Source: CBFFRJ01 sp051486985 | Lineage (GTDB): Bacteria > Pseudomonadota > Gammaproteobacteria > Enterobacterales > Enterobacteriaceae | Reading direction: 5' to 3' | Assembly (NCBI RefSeq): GCF_051486985.1 | Contig: NZ_JAHVDV010000005.1 | Span: 124,001-188,000 of the forward strand | DNA length: 64,000 nucleotides | In this document: positions 46,321 through 54,385 of the stretch, piece by piece | Position numbering within the stretch: position 1 is the first letter of the stretch | Layout of the letters: each line of letters opens with the position of its first letter | Made by a program: the position numbers and the translations under genes | The notes under the pieces: model-generated | Told to the model about the DNA's origin: nothing | Databases searched by the model: none | What the model saw: the letters and a program-made list of their open reading frames with translations, nothing else

Positions 46321-46353
46321 CTATCAGTTGATTTGCAAAATCAATCTTGATAG
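46321..46353. promoter_or_regulatory. Putative operator 2 (half-site array)
   Basis: TTGAT-N7-ATCAA-tc-TTGAT at 46328-46351, with perfect dyad TTGATTT-GCA-AAATCAA (46328-46344) nested in a wider CTATCA / TGATAG pair (46321-46353). Same half-sites, spacing and adjoining phrase as operator 1, 206 bp apart. It is about 106 bp before the citrate-synthase-like gene. Confidence 0.6.
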
Positions 46354-46458
46354 GCCAAAAATGCATATATAGAGTTATTTGATTCGCTTTGATTTTTCTT
46401 AAGGTGCCCTGAAGGGGGCCGCACTCCGCGCTCATCAGAAAGCTAACCGGACAGACTT

Positions 46459-47631
46459 ATGCAACCAAAGACGACCCACTCCCCCTGGCTTACGCTGGAC
46501 GAGGTTCAGGCCTATCTCGGCGTCAGGGCGCAAACCATTTATGCCTACGTCAGCAGGGGGCTGATCGCTTCCCATCCGGACCCGCAAAATACCCGACGCA
46601 GCCTGTACAGCGCAGAAAACATACAGAGCCTGAAGCAGAAGAAGCAGCAGGGACGCAAACGAGAGACTCTCGCGGTAAATACGCTGTTTGGCACTGAACC
46701 CAGCATCCCGACCGCTATTTCGACCTTTGCAAAAGGGCATCTGTACTACCGGGGCAGAGATGTTATCGCTTTTTCAGAGCAGGCGACGCTGGAGGAGACG
46801 GCGCGCCTGCTCTGGAGCGCGGAGAGTGACGCAGGGTTTTCCGTCCCGACCAGGGACTATCCACCTGCCGCACCTGAGCGTTCTCATGCCTTTATCGCGC
46901 TGGCGACGGCAACAGCGACCGGACACTCAACTCATGGCCGCACCGCCAGAGTATTGCATGCTGAAGCCGCCACACTGGTGGGGCATCTGGCTGCGACCTT
47001 TGGTGCGCAAAATCATCCGGCGCTGTTGATTCATGAGCGTCTGGCCCTTGGTTGGGGAGTGAACGAGGAGGTGGCCGATATTTTACGCAGAGCAATGGTT
47101 CTGCTGGCCGATCATGAACTGACCAGTTCGGCGTTTGCGGCGAGGATCGCCGCCTCAAACGGAGCCTCCCTTCCTGCCTGCCTGCTGACCGGACTGGCGA
47201 CCTTTACCGGGCCGCTGCATGGCGATGCCACTCAGCGCGTAAGAGCCCTGTTTGATGAGGTCGAGCGGTCCAGCGCCGATCAGGTGGTCAACCGCTATCT
47301 CTCCTCCGCCATTCCCATTCCGGGCTTCGGTCACCACCTCTACCCGGACGGTGACCCACGGGCAGGTGCCCTGCTTGCACAATTCACTCCGCCGGAGGAG
47401 ATTGCGAAATTTATTGAGAAAGTGATCACCCTGACCGGGCTGCTGCCCAACATCGATGTGGTGCTGGCGGCGCTGGTCACGCGTTATCGCCTGTTGGGTG
47501 ATGCAGCCTTCGCGCTCTTCTCCATCGCCCGCAGTGTGGGACTACTGGCGCATGCTATGGAGCAGATCAACACGGGTAAAGTTATCCGCCCGCGTGGCCG
47601 CTACGTTGGTCCTGCGCTTGAACTCCCCTGA
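46459..47631 (+). CDS. Citrate-synthase-like protein with N-terminal helix-turn-helix
   Basis: 390 residues. Residues about 8-60 form a MerR-like DNA-binding motif (LTLDEVQAYLGVRAQTIYAY, then SRGLIASHPD). The rest is a citrate synthase fold keeping the residues used by that family: His219 in LADHELTSS, His254 in GPLHGDA, His292 in GFGHHLYPDGDPRA and Asp333 in PNIDVVLAAL. His219 to His254 is 35 residues, as between His229 and His264 of E. coli GltA. It may be a citrate or methylcitrate synthase, a citryl-CoA lyase-type enzyme, or a regulator that senses a metabolite. It diverges from the transporter operon and lies next to repeated operator-like dyads. It is not the housekeeping GltA. Confidence 0.82.
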   Translation: MQPKTTHSPWLTLDEVQAYLGVRAQTIYAYVSRGLIASHPDPQNTRRSLYSAENIQSLKQKKQQGRKRETLAVNTLFGTEPSIPTAISTFAKGHLYYRGRDVIAFSEQATLEETARLLWSAESDAGFSVPTRDYPPAAPERSHAFIALATATATGHSTHGRTARVLHAEAATLVGHLAATFGAQNHPALLIHERLALGWGVNEEVADILRRAMVLLADHELTSSAFAARIAASNGASLPACLLTGLATFTGPLHGDATQRVRALFDEVERSSADQVVNRYLSSAIPIPGFGHHLYPDGDPRAGALLAQFTPPEEIAKFIEKVITLTGLLPNIDVVLAALVTRYRLLGDAAFALFSIARSVGLLAHAMEQINTGKVIRPRGRYVGPALELP

Positions 47632-47741
47632 CGCCTGCAACCGCCGCGCAGAGCGTGCTGTCACTTCTGCGCGCGGCTTCGCAGCAAACCTTCACAAATA
47701 TGTCACACTTTCTTTTCCCCTATCAGGATGAGGATGTCAGG

Positions 47742-48983
47742 ATGAAGCTTTCACTTTGGGCGCTTGCCGCAGCTGCTACGTTACCTTTTGCTGCCGGGAC
47801 TGAGGCGCAAACCACGCCAGCGGGTTATCAGCTTGAGCAAGTGCTGATCATGAGCCGGCATAACCTGCGCGCACCGCTGGCTAATAACGGCAGCGTTCTC
47901 GAACAATCGACAGCCCGACAGTGGCCTGAATGGGATGTACCCGGCGGGCAGCTCACCACCAAAGGCGGGGTACTGGAAGTCTACATGGGCCATTACCTGC
48001 GTGAATGGCTTGTAGAGAATAAGCTGGTAACATCCGGTGAATGCCCGGCACCGGGTGCCGTTTACGCCTATGCCAACAGCCTGCAACGCACGGTGGCCAC
48101 CGCGCAATTCTTTATCACCGGCGCGTTTCCCGGCTGCGATGTGCCCGTTCATCACCAGGAAAAAATGGGCACCATGGATCCGACGTTTAATCCGGTGATA
48201 ACTGACGGGTCGGCAGCGTTCAGCGAGCAGGCGGTGAAGGCAATGGAGACGCAGCGCCAGAAGGATGCGCTTGATGAAAGTTATCAGTTGCTGGAAAAGA
48301 TTACCCAGTTTGATCAGTCTCCCTCCTGCAAAGAAAAACAGGTTTGCGACCTGACCAGCGGCAAAGAGGTATTCAGTGCGAAAGTGCAGCAGGAACCTGG
48401 CGTATCGGGGCCGCTGAAGGTCGGTAACTCGCTGGTGGATGCCTTTACGTTGCAGTATTACGAAGGTTTTCCACTGGACCAGGTGGCCTGGGGCGAAATC
48501 AAATCTGACCAGCAGTGGCGCGTGCTGTCGAAGCTGAAAAATAGCTATCAGGATGCGCTCTTCACTTCACCCGCCGTGGCGCAAAATGTGGCGAAACCGC
48601 TGGTGAAATATATCGATAAAACCCTGGTGAGCGAGGCGGCGAAGGCAGCGAAAGTGACCCTGCTGGTCGGGCACGACTCCAACATTGCATCGCTACTGAC
48701 GGCGCTGGACTTTGCTCCTTATCAGTTGCATGACCAGTATGAGCGTACGCCGATAGGGGGCAAAATTGTGTTTCAGCGCTGGAATGATCCAACGGCGAAA
48801 CGTGAGCTCATGAAGATTGAGTACGTTTACCAGAGTAGCGAGCAACTGCGTAATGCAAACCCGTTGACGCTAAAAGAGCCTGCCCAGCGCGTGACCCTGG
48901 CACTGAAAGGGTGTCCGGTAGACGATAACGGTTTTTGCCCGCTGGAGAAATTTAATGCGCTGTTAAACGCGGCGGCGAAATAA
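47742..48983 (+). CDS. agp: Glucose-1-phosphatase Agp
   Basis: Periplasmic histidine acid phosphatase that hydrolyses glucose 1-phosphate and can act as a phytase. 413 residues as in E. coli, from MKLSLWALAAAATLPFAAGT with cleavage near TEA-Q; the frame is open 29 codons upstream without support. The active-site MSRHNLRAPLA and the distal GHDSN are intact, along with six cysteines. It follows the citrate-synthase-like gene by 110 bp but belongs to the agp-yccJ-wrbA order of E. coli. Confidence 0.97.
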   Translation: MKLSLWALAAAATLPFAAGTEAQTTPAGYQLEQVLIMSRHNLRAPLANNGSVLEQSTARQWPEWDVPGGQLTTKGGVLEVYMGHYLREWLVENKLVTSGECPAPGAVYAYANSLQRTVATAQFFITGAFPGCDVPVHHQEKMGTMDPTFNPVITDGSAAFSEQAVKAMETQRQKDALDESYQLLEKITQFDQSPSCKEKQVCDLTSGKEVFSAKVQQEPGVSGPLKVGNSLVDAFTLQYYEGFPLDQVAWGEIKSDQQWRVLSKLKNSYQDALFTSPAVAQNVAKPLVKYIDKTLVSEAAKAAKVTLLVGHDSNIASLLTALDFAPYQLHDQYERTPIGGKIVFQRWNDPTAKRELMKIEYVYQSSEQLRNANPLTLKEPAQRVTLALKGCPVDDNGFCPLEKFNALLNAAAK

Positions 48984-48986
48984 AAA

Positions 48987-49009
48987 AAAGCCCCCGCTCA
49001 AGCGGGGGC
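48987..49009 (-). terminator. Terminator of wrbA-yccJ
   Basis: GCCCCCGCT / AGCGGGGGC stem. On the minus strand it is followed by eight T. It may also reduce transcription from agp on the other strand. Confidence 0.88.
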
Positions 49010-49017
49010 GTGTCAGG

Positions 49018-49245
49018 TCAGACGTTCTTGCGCTCAATGGTTTGTTCGCCCCAGAAGAGCGAGTCTTTGTCCGTTTTTTCAAAGGCGCGCATTAGCACTT
49101 CATCGCTGCCTTCTTCCCAGATTTTCTCAGCCAGTACTTCGTCATAGTCCGCCACTTCGAAAATGGCTTCCGCTATCTCCGGTGAGGTGTTACGTAAGCT
49201 GGCCCATTCTCCCACGCGATGTGCTTTTGCTTCTTGAGTTGGCAT
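49018..49245 (-). CDS. yccJ: YccJ, small conserved protein
   Basis: 75 residues from MPTQEAKAHRVGEWASLRNT, nearly identical to E. coli YccJ, no known function. Acidic, soluble, without signal peptide. It starts 20 bp after the wrbA stop and so is cotranscribed with it; in E. coli the pair is induced in stationary phase. Confidence 0.94.
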   Translation of the reverse strand: MPTQEAKAHRVGEWASLRNTSPEIAEAIFEVADYDEVLAEKIWEEGSDEVLMRAFEKTDKDSLFWGEQTIERKNV

Positions 49246-49265
49246 AGAAATCCTCCTGTAAAACA

Positions 49266-49883
49266 TTAGCCTTTGAGTTTGACCGCCAGACCGGCGACGT
49301 ATTCACCTTGATAACGGGCGATGGATAACTCTTCCTGGCTCGGCTGCCGGGAACCATCCGCCCCGGCGATGGTTGTCGCGCCATAAGGCGTACCCCCACG
49401 AACCTGCGAAATATCGAACAGCTCCTGCGCGGCGTAGCCAATAGGCACGATAACCATCCCATGATGTGCAAGGGTAGTCCATGTTGAAGAGATTGTATGT
49501 TCCTGACCGCCGCCCGTCCCGGTTGAGCTGAAAACACTGCCGAGTTTGCCGTAAAGCGCGCCGGAGGCCCAGAGCCCGCCGGTCTGGTCAAGAAAGGTAC
49601 GCATCTGACCGGCCATATTGCCAAAGCGGGTCGGCGTACCAAACAGAATGGCGTCATAATCAGTCAGCTCCTGCGCGGTGGCGACCGGCGCGGTATGGGT
49701 TTTGCCGCCCGCTTTAGCGAAGGCTTCAGCCGACATAGTTTCAGGCACACGCTTGACCACTACCTCCACGTTGTCCACCTTGCGTGCCCCTTCGGCTACG
49801 GCCTGGGCCAGGGTTTCGACATGTCCATACATGGAGTAAAAAAGCACCAGGATTTTAGCGCTACCAGGTTCTCTATTCTGCAT
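49266..49883 (-). CDS. wrbA: NAD(P)H:quinone oxidoreductase WrbA
   Basis: Flavodoxin-like FMN tetramer that reduces quinones with two electrons. 205 residues. The FMN loop LVLFYSMYGHVETLAQ, GTPTRFGNMAGQMRTFLD and SVFSSTGTGGGQE are all present. E. coli WrbA is 198 residues beginning MAKVLVLYYS; here the only start in frame is seven residues earlier (MQNREPGSAKILVL), so the N terminus appears slightly extended. Confidence 0.95.
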   Translation of the reverse strand: MQNREPGSAKILVLFYSMYGHVETLAQAVAEGARKVDNVEVVVKRVPETMSAEAFAKAGGKTHTAPVATAQELTDYDAILFGTPTRFGNMAGQMRTFLDQTGGLWASGALYGKLGSVFSSTGTGGGQEHTISSTWTTLAHHGMVIVPIGYAAQELFDISQVRGGTPYGATTIAGADGSRQPSQEELSIARYQGEYVAGLAVKLKG

Positions 49884-50358
49884 TTATCAACCCTTCGTTG
49901 CGATGAGATCACCATTGAGTGTAGCAAACGAAACATCAGTTACTGACCCGGTGAAAATTCGAGCCGTAGAACAGGGCTATCGCCTGCGGTCAGAAGGGCC
50001 TGCGACAGCTCCTGATAAAAAGGTTCCACCCAGGGCATTGACCTTCAAAATACTGCCCGCTGTCGTTATTAATGCTTCTGGTTTCACCTTTAAGGATTGT
50101 CGCAATTTGACACATTTTTACCGCTGCCGTTTTTGCAATGCATAAGAGTGACTTATTAATTGATGAAAATAAAAATCGCTTTTTTGCAGGCGTAGCTGTT
50201 GCAGAATATTACGATTCACTGGCCGCTTGCCCTGGGTTTACTAAGATTAGATTCACGTGACGCAGATTATGGCGATGCCATAGCGGCACACGGTGAAAGA
50301 ATCCTCTTTTACTGAATGCAGTATGATGACTAATGTTTCACTTAACCGGAGGTTCGAA
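49884..50358. other. wrbA-ymdF divergent intergenic region
   Basis: 475 bp. It must contain promoters for wrbA and ymdF, both stationary-phase genes in E. coli. Reading frames across 49903-50145 lack coding character. I see no RNA gene or repeat that I can name. Confidence 0.4.
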
Positions 50359-50535
50359 ATGGCAAACCATCGTGGTGGTTCAGGTAATTTCGCTGAAGAC
50401 CGTGAAAGAGCATCAGAAGCAGGCCGTAAAGGTGGCCAGCAAAGCGGGGGGAATTTTAAAAATGACCCTCAGCGCGCCTCGGAAGCTGGTAAGAAAGGGG
50501 GCAAAAGCGGCCACGGGAACAGTCGCAGCAGTTAG
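50359..50535 (+). CDS. ymdF: KGG-repeat stress protein YmdF
   Basis: 58-residue, very hydrophilic protein with KGG-type repeats (RASEAGRKGGQQSGGNFKND then RASEAGKKGGKSGHG), like YmdF and YciG of E. coli, associated with general stress and stationary phase. ATG at 50359 follows GGAGG with six bases between. The open frame starting at 50293 has no support. A strong terminator follows. Confidence 0.93.
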   Translation: MANHRGGSGNFAEDRERASEAGRKGGQQSGGNFKNDPQRASEAGKKGGKSGHGNSRSS

Positions 50536-50587
50536 TTAAGACTGATGCACCGTGGTGACGGTGAAGCTTCATTGTCACCGTCTGCTG

Positions 50588-50614
50588 ACCGCCGGTTTAT
50601 ACCGGCGGTTTTTT
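50588..50614 (+). terminator. Terminator of ymdF
   Basis: ACCGCCGGT / ACCGGCGGT stem with TTAT loop followed by six T. Confidence 0.9.
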
Positions 50615-50847
50615 ATTGCCTGATGAACACTATAAAGGGCCCTGCGCTTAATTCGTCCTCAAGTGAGACAGGGGTTACTTGATGTATAGGGTTTATATAA
50701 GGTAAAAGATAAAACCTCATCCGCCCGCGCGCATTACCCCCGGTGCCATTTTCAGGCATGCGGGATGAGTAAAAGCAGCGCAAAAGAGGGGTTGAACTCC
50801 CTTTACTGACAACGCACACTACCGTTTTACGTTAACCGGTTTGCAAC

Positions 50848-51759
50848 ATGCGCCCCTCACGTTTTACCTTCTCGATCTCTGCCCAGGAATCTCTCCTGAT
50901 CCTCATCACCATGTTCTGGGGCGGCACGTTTCTTGCGGTACAGTATGCCGTCACCCTCAGCGGCCCCTTCTTTTTTGTGGGCCTGCGTTTTGCCACGGCC
51001 GGGCTGGCTGTCGCACTTTTATCTCTGAAAATCCTGCGTGGCATCACCTGGCTTGAGGTAAAAGCGGGGGTCGCCATTGGTATTGCTATTGCCTTTGGCT
51101 ACAGCCTGCAGACCTGGGGGTTGCAGTCAATTTCCAGCAGTAAGTCGGCATTTATCACTGCCATGTATGTGCCCCTGGTGCCACTGCTGCAATGGCTGTG
51201 CCTTGGGCGAATGCCAGGGCTGATGTCCTGCGTGGGGATCGTGCTTGCCTTTACTGGCCTCATTTTTCTTGCCGGACCAGAGGGAAATATGCTGGCGCTG
51301 GGCGAGGGGGAGCTTATTACCCTCGCGGGTGCGCTGGCGATTGCCGCGGAAATCATCCTGATCAGCGCCTGGGCGGGTAAAGTGGACGTGCGTCGGGTGA
51401 CGGTGGTGCAACTGCTGACGGCCTCGGTAATCGCCTTTGCCTGTATGGCTCCGGCAGGTGAGTCCGTTCCTGAACTGTCGCCTGCTTTGCTGATGGTGGC
51501 GGCAGGGCTGGGTATTTTCAGCGCCATTATTCAGGTCACCATGAACTGGGCTCAACGTAGCGTCTCCCCAACCCGCGCCACGGTTATCTACACGGGGGAA
51601 CCGGTGTGGGCGGGAATTTTTGGCCGCCTGGCAGGTGAGCGTCTGCCTGCTCTGGCTATCCTGGGTGGGGTGTTTATTATTGCCGGGGTGTTGGTAAGCG
51701 AACTGAAGCTTAGAAAGCGTAAGAAAGCGGCGCTGGCGACAGCGCCGGATGAGTCCTGA
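50848..51759 (+). CDS. EamA/DMT family transporter
   Basis: 303 residues with ten hydrophobic helices in two EamA repeats (about 15-140 and 155-290), the drug/metabolite transporter architecture. FWGGTFLAVQYAV in helix 1 and YTGEPVWAGIFGRLAGERLP in the second repeat are family hallmarks. The substrate is unknown; relatives export amino acids or small metabolites. It is convergent with the rut operon and occupies the place where rutG would be expected, but it is on the opposite strand. Confidence 0.88.
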   Translation: MRPSRFTFSISAQESLLILITMFWGGTFLAVQYAVTLSGPFFFVGLRFATAGLAVALLSLKILRGITWLEVKAGVAIGIAIAFGYSLQTWGLQSISSSKSAFITAMYVPLVPLLQWLCLGRMPGLMSCVGIVLAFTGLIFLAGPEGNMLALGEGELITLAGALAIAAEIILISAWAGKVDVRRVTVVQLLTASVIAFACMAPAGESVPELSPALLMVAAGLGIFSAIIQVTMNWAQRSVSPTRATVIYTGEPVWAGIFGRLAGERLPALAILGGVFIIAGVLVSELKLRKRKKAALATAPDES

Positions 51760-52077
51760 ACCCTGCTCAGGCGGGGCTGAGAGCTCCCCGGTAATATGAC
51801 GTTTTACAGCGATACCACGGCGAAATGAGAATAAAACCGTCACCACGATGAATGGGTCCGGCTGAAAATCGATGAGGCGTTGACGACTGACCGGGAGCCC
51901 GGGTCGCCAGGGGGGCGGTGAACCACCCTGGCACGTTCACGGGTTCTGTCGCTACAGACAAGCAAGGAACATAAGGTAAACGGAATGACCCTCAGCCCCG
52001 CATGTTTCCCCTCACCCTGGCCCTCCCCCAAAAGGGGCGAGGGGACCTTTCGTGCTCTCATTTTTTTCGAGGATCCT
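51760..52077. other. Intergenic region between EamA gene and rutF
   Basis: 318 bp with no gene I can support; no trace of rutG was seen. The part 51787-51985 is GC-rich and unassigned. A palindromic repeat (listed separately) lies at 52004-52050. Confidence 0.45.
52004..52050. repeat. Palindromic intergenic repeat
   Basis: CCCCTC (52008-52013) pairs with GAGGGG (52039-52044) around an inner CCCC-AAAA-GGGG hairpin (52026-52037), with an unpaired stretch on the left arm. The phrase CCCTCACCCTGGCCCTCCCC is of the kind found as dispersed intergenic repeats in enterobacterial genomes. It may end rutF transcripts. Confidence 0.55.
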
Positions 52078-52572
52078 TCAGCAGGCGGGGGGACGGGGCA
52101 GGGTGTGGTAATGGCGGTTAAACCACATTAAACCGCCCGGATCGGGACGATGGGCGCTGTCTTCAATGGTGCAAAACAGAATATCATGCGTCCCCACGCT
52201 CATCACCTGGCTGATGCGACAGTCAAACGAGACCAGTGCGCCAGCCAGACGCGGGCAACCCGTTTCCCCGGTTTCCCAGTCTGCCGCACCGAAGCGTTCA
52301 GCCATAGAGGTCTTACCGCCAAAAAGGGTGGATAATGCCTCCTGGCCCGCTGCCAGGGTATTGACGCATAACGTCTGATTCTGACTGAACACTGGCCAGA
52401 CCGATGCGGAGCGGTTAAGGCATACCAGTAGCGTCGGCGGTGAATCGGTCACGCTGCAGACTGCACTGGCGGTGAATCCCGCCTGGCCTGCCGGACCATC
52501 AGTGGTAATAATGTTCACCGCCGCACCCACGCAGGACATGGCATCACGAAAATGCTGTTGGCTGATTCCCAT
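52078..52572 (-). CDS. rutF: Flavin reductase RutF
   Basis: Supplies reduced FMN to the RutA monooxygenase of uracil breakdown. 164 residues as in E. coli, with flavin reductase-like domain elements (NIITTDGPAGQAGFTASAV, NTLAAGQEALSTLFGG, FNRHYH). Nine bp downstream of rutE. In E. coli rutG follows; here the operon ends. Confidence 0.95.
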   Translation of the reverse strand: MGISQQHFRDAMSCVGAAVNIITTDGPAGQAGFTASAVCSVTDSPPTLLVCLNRSASVWPVFSQNQTLCVNTLAAGQEALSTLFGGKTSMAERFGAADWETGETGCPRLAGALVSFDCRISQVMSVGTHDILFCTIEDSAHRPDPGGLMWFNRHYHTLPRPPAC

Positions 52573-52581
52573 CTCTTCTCC

Positions 52582-53172
52582 TTAACGAAGCACGCAGGCA
52601 TCGTCAAATGCCAGGCGCGGCAGACGCGCGTAAAGTTTACTTTCATCACCATAGCCAATGTTCACAAGCAGGGTGCTGCGAAAATCGCTGTCGGCAAAAA
52701 AGGTGGTATCCACGATGTCACGGTTAAATCCGGACATCGGCCCCGTATCCAGTCCCAGCGCCCGGCAGGCGAAAATAAGATAGGCCGCCTGCATCGCGCT
52801 GTTACGAAATGCCGTCTCCTGGGCCAGTTCAGGACTTGAGGTAAACCAGCTCCGGGCGTCACCGTGCGGAAAGAGGGCAGGGAGTTTGTCGTAAAAGCGA
52901 TTGTCCCAGGCGACAATCGCGGTGACCGGCGCGCTCAGGGTTTTTTCCAGGTTACCGCCGGAAAGGGCCGGACGCAGCTGCGCTTTACCTTGCGGAGTGC
53001 GGATAAAGACAAAACGGGCCGGGCTGCAGTTGGCCGACGTGGGTCCCATCTTCAGCAGATCGTAAATCTCTTGTAATGTCGCGTCGCTGACCATCCTGTC
53101 CTGCCAGCCGTTGTGGGTACGTGCGGCAGTAAACAGGGTATTCAGCGCACTTTGGCTAACGGCTTCACTCAT
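52582..53172 (-). CDS. rutE: Malonic semialdehyde reductase RutE
   Basis: Nitroreductase-fold flavoprotein that reduces toxic malonic semialdehyde to 3-hydroxypropionate at the end of the Rut pathway. 196 residues as in E. coli; MGPTSANCSPARFVFIRT and NIGYGDESKLYARLPRL are conserved. Its ATG overlaps the rutD stop (ATGA). Confidence 0.96.
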   Translation of the reverse strand: MSEAVSQSALNTLFTAARTHNGWQDRMVSDATLQEIYDLLKMGPTSANCSPARFVFIRTPQGKAQLRPALSGGNLEKTLSAPVTAIVAWDNRFYDKLPALFPHGDARSWFTSSPELAQETAFRNSAMQAAYLIFACRALGLDTGPMSGFNRDIVDTTFFADSDFRSTLLVNIGYGDESKLYARLPRLAFDDACVLR

Positions 53173-53981
53173 AAATACTCCTTTTGCACCGCTGCCGTAG
53201 CGGGCAGCACTCTTGCCAGCCCCTCGAGCAGCAGACCATTAAACTCATCGCTTTCGGTTACATTGCAGGCGTGACCGCCGCGGGCCATCACCACCCTGAT
53301 GCTGTTAACAAGCGCCTGGTGCAGCGCCTGCGAACAGGTACAGGGGACCAGCATGTCATCCTGCGAACAGATAATGAGCGCCGGAGCGCGGATCTGACGG
53401 GCCGTGGCGCTGAAATCCGCTTCTTTCAGGGCCTGTAAACGGCGCTGGAGATTGTGTTCTCCCTGAAAGTGCGCAAGGGCCAGGGCCTCCTCCGCTTCCA
53501 GGCGCGGGGCATGGGCTGAGAGCCAGTCCGCCGGATAGAGAAACAGCGGCTGCGCCTCCACCCAGGCAGGCGGCCCACCCGCCTGCAATAACCGTTCGCG
53601 AATATGAAAACAGCGACGGGTGTGTGTATCCAGCGATAACCAGCCGTTCACCAGTACCAGGGCGCTGACCGACTGCGGATAATCCAGCGCCAGCTGCATT
53701 CCCACCAGCGCACCCAGCGCATGACCGACCACGCAAAATCTTAGGATCCCCGCCTGTTGCAGCGCGCTTTGCAACTCGCCCGCCATGTCGCTTATCTGGT
53801 AATTATCCGGCAGGGTGGCCGGATTGTTTCCCGTGCCGCACTGGTCGTAACAGACCACCTGATAGCGGGCCGACAGCGCCTCCCTCTGCGTCAGCCAGTA
53901 GCTCCCGTTACCGCCCAGTCCGGCAATCATCACTATGACAGGCGCGCCGGGGTAAGGGGCCGGGGTAAGGGAAATGTTCAT
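53169..53981 (-). CDS. rutD: Carbamate hydrolase-like RutD
   Basis: Alpha/beta-hydrolase that speeds release of carbamate or aminoacrylate-derived products in uracil degradation. 270 residues from MNISLTPAPYPG (E. coli 266). Nucleophile-elbow region VVGHALGALVGMQLALD, where a Ser nucleophile is replaced by Ala as in E. coli RutD, then the loops SQDDMLVP and GGHACNVTE. Overlaps rutE and follows rutC by 7 bp. Confidence 0.95.
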   Translation of the reverse strand: MNISLTPAPYPGAPVIVMIAGLGGNGSYWLTQREALSARYQVVCYDQCGTGNNPATLPDNYQISDMAGELQSALQQAGILRFCVVGHALGALVGMQLALDYPQSVSALVLVNGWLSLDTHTRRCFHIRERLLQAGGPPAWVEAQPLFLYPADWLSAHAPRLEAEEALALAHFQGEHNLQRRLQALKEADFSATARQIRAPALIICSQDDMLVPCTCSQALHQALVNSIRVVMARGGHACNVTESDEFNGLLLEGLARVLPATAAVQKEYL

Positions 53982-53988
53982 GGCAGCC

Positions 53989-54375
53989 TCACTTGCCGAT
54001 ATGGGCAACGGTAGCAATTTCCACCAGTGCTTCCGGCTTCACCAGCCCACACTGGATGCAAAAGCGTGCGGGTTTATCGCCAGGGAAAAACTCGGCATAG
54101 ATTTCATTAATCGCGGCGTAGTTTTTCCAGTCGGTGATAAAGATGCTGTTGAATGTCACGTCCTCCATCGTACCCCCCGCCGTCTCGATAACGCTGCGAA
54201 TAGTCTCGAGCACATGGCGGGTTTGCGCCTTTGTGTCGCCGGGGAACACCACATTGTTCTGCTTATCAAAGGGCAGTGTGCCGGAGACATAGACCACGCC
54301 ATCGGCCAGCGTGCCGGGAACAAAAGGGGCGATGGGCGTGGTGGTGCCAGCGGGAATAATGACCTGTTTTGGCAT
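53989..54375 (-). CDS. rutC: Aminoacrylate deaminase RutC (Rid family)
   Basis: YjgF/YER057c/UK114 (Rid) family trimer, aminoacrylate deamination. 128 residues from MPKQVIIPAG as in E. coli. Conserved GVVYVSGTLPFD, FNSIFITDWKNY and the Arg/Cys region PARFCIQCGLVKPEALVEI. The frame is open six more codons upstream, but the ATG at 54375 matches the family. Confidence 0.96.
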   Translation of the reverse strand: MPKQVIIPAGTTTPIAPFVPGTLADGVVYVSGTLPFDKQNNVVFPGDTKAQTRHVLETIRSVIETAGGTMEDVTFNSIFITDWKNYAAINEIYAEFFPGDKPARFCIQCGLVKPEALVEIATVAHIGK

Positions 54376-54385
54376 AAGTGTGCTC

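Larger units (their letters stand above)
45817..46458. other. Divergent control region of the organic-acid cluster
   Basis: 642 bp without a gene between divergent transcription units, unusually long and AT-rich. It holds the two operator candidates listed separately and further single TTGAT phrases at 46079, 46379 and 46389. A hairpin made of CTCCGGTAAAACGTCCCGGAG lies near 46240. Promoters were not assigned. Confidence 0.55.

Noticed and set aside
51127..51846. 239-codon minus-strand frame
   Set aside because: Shadow of the EamA transporter gene.
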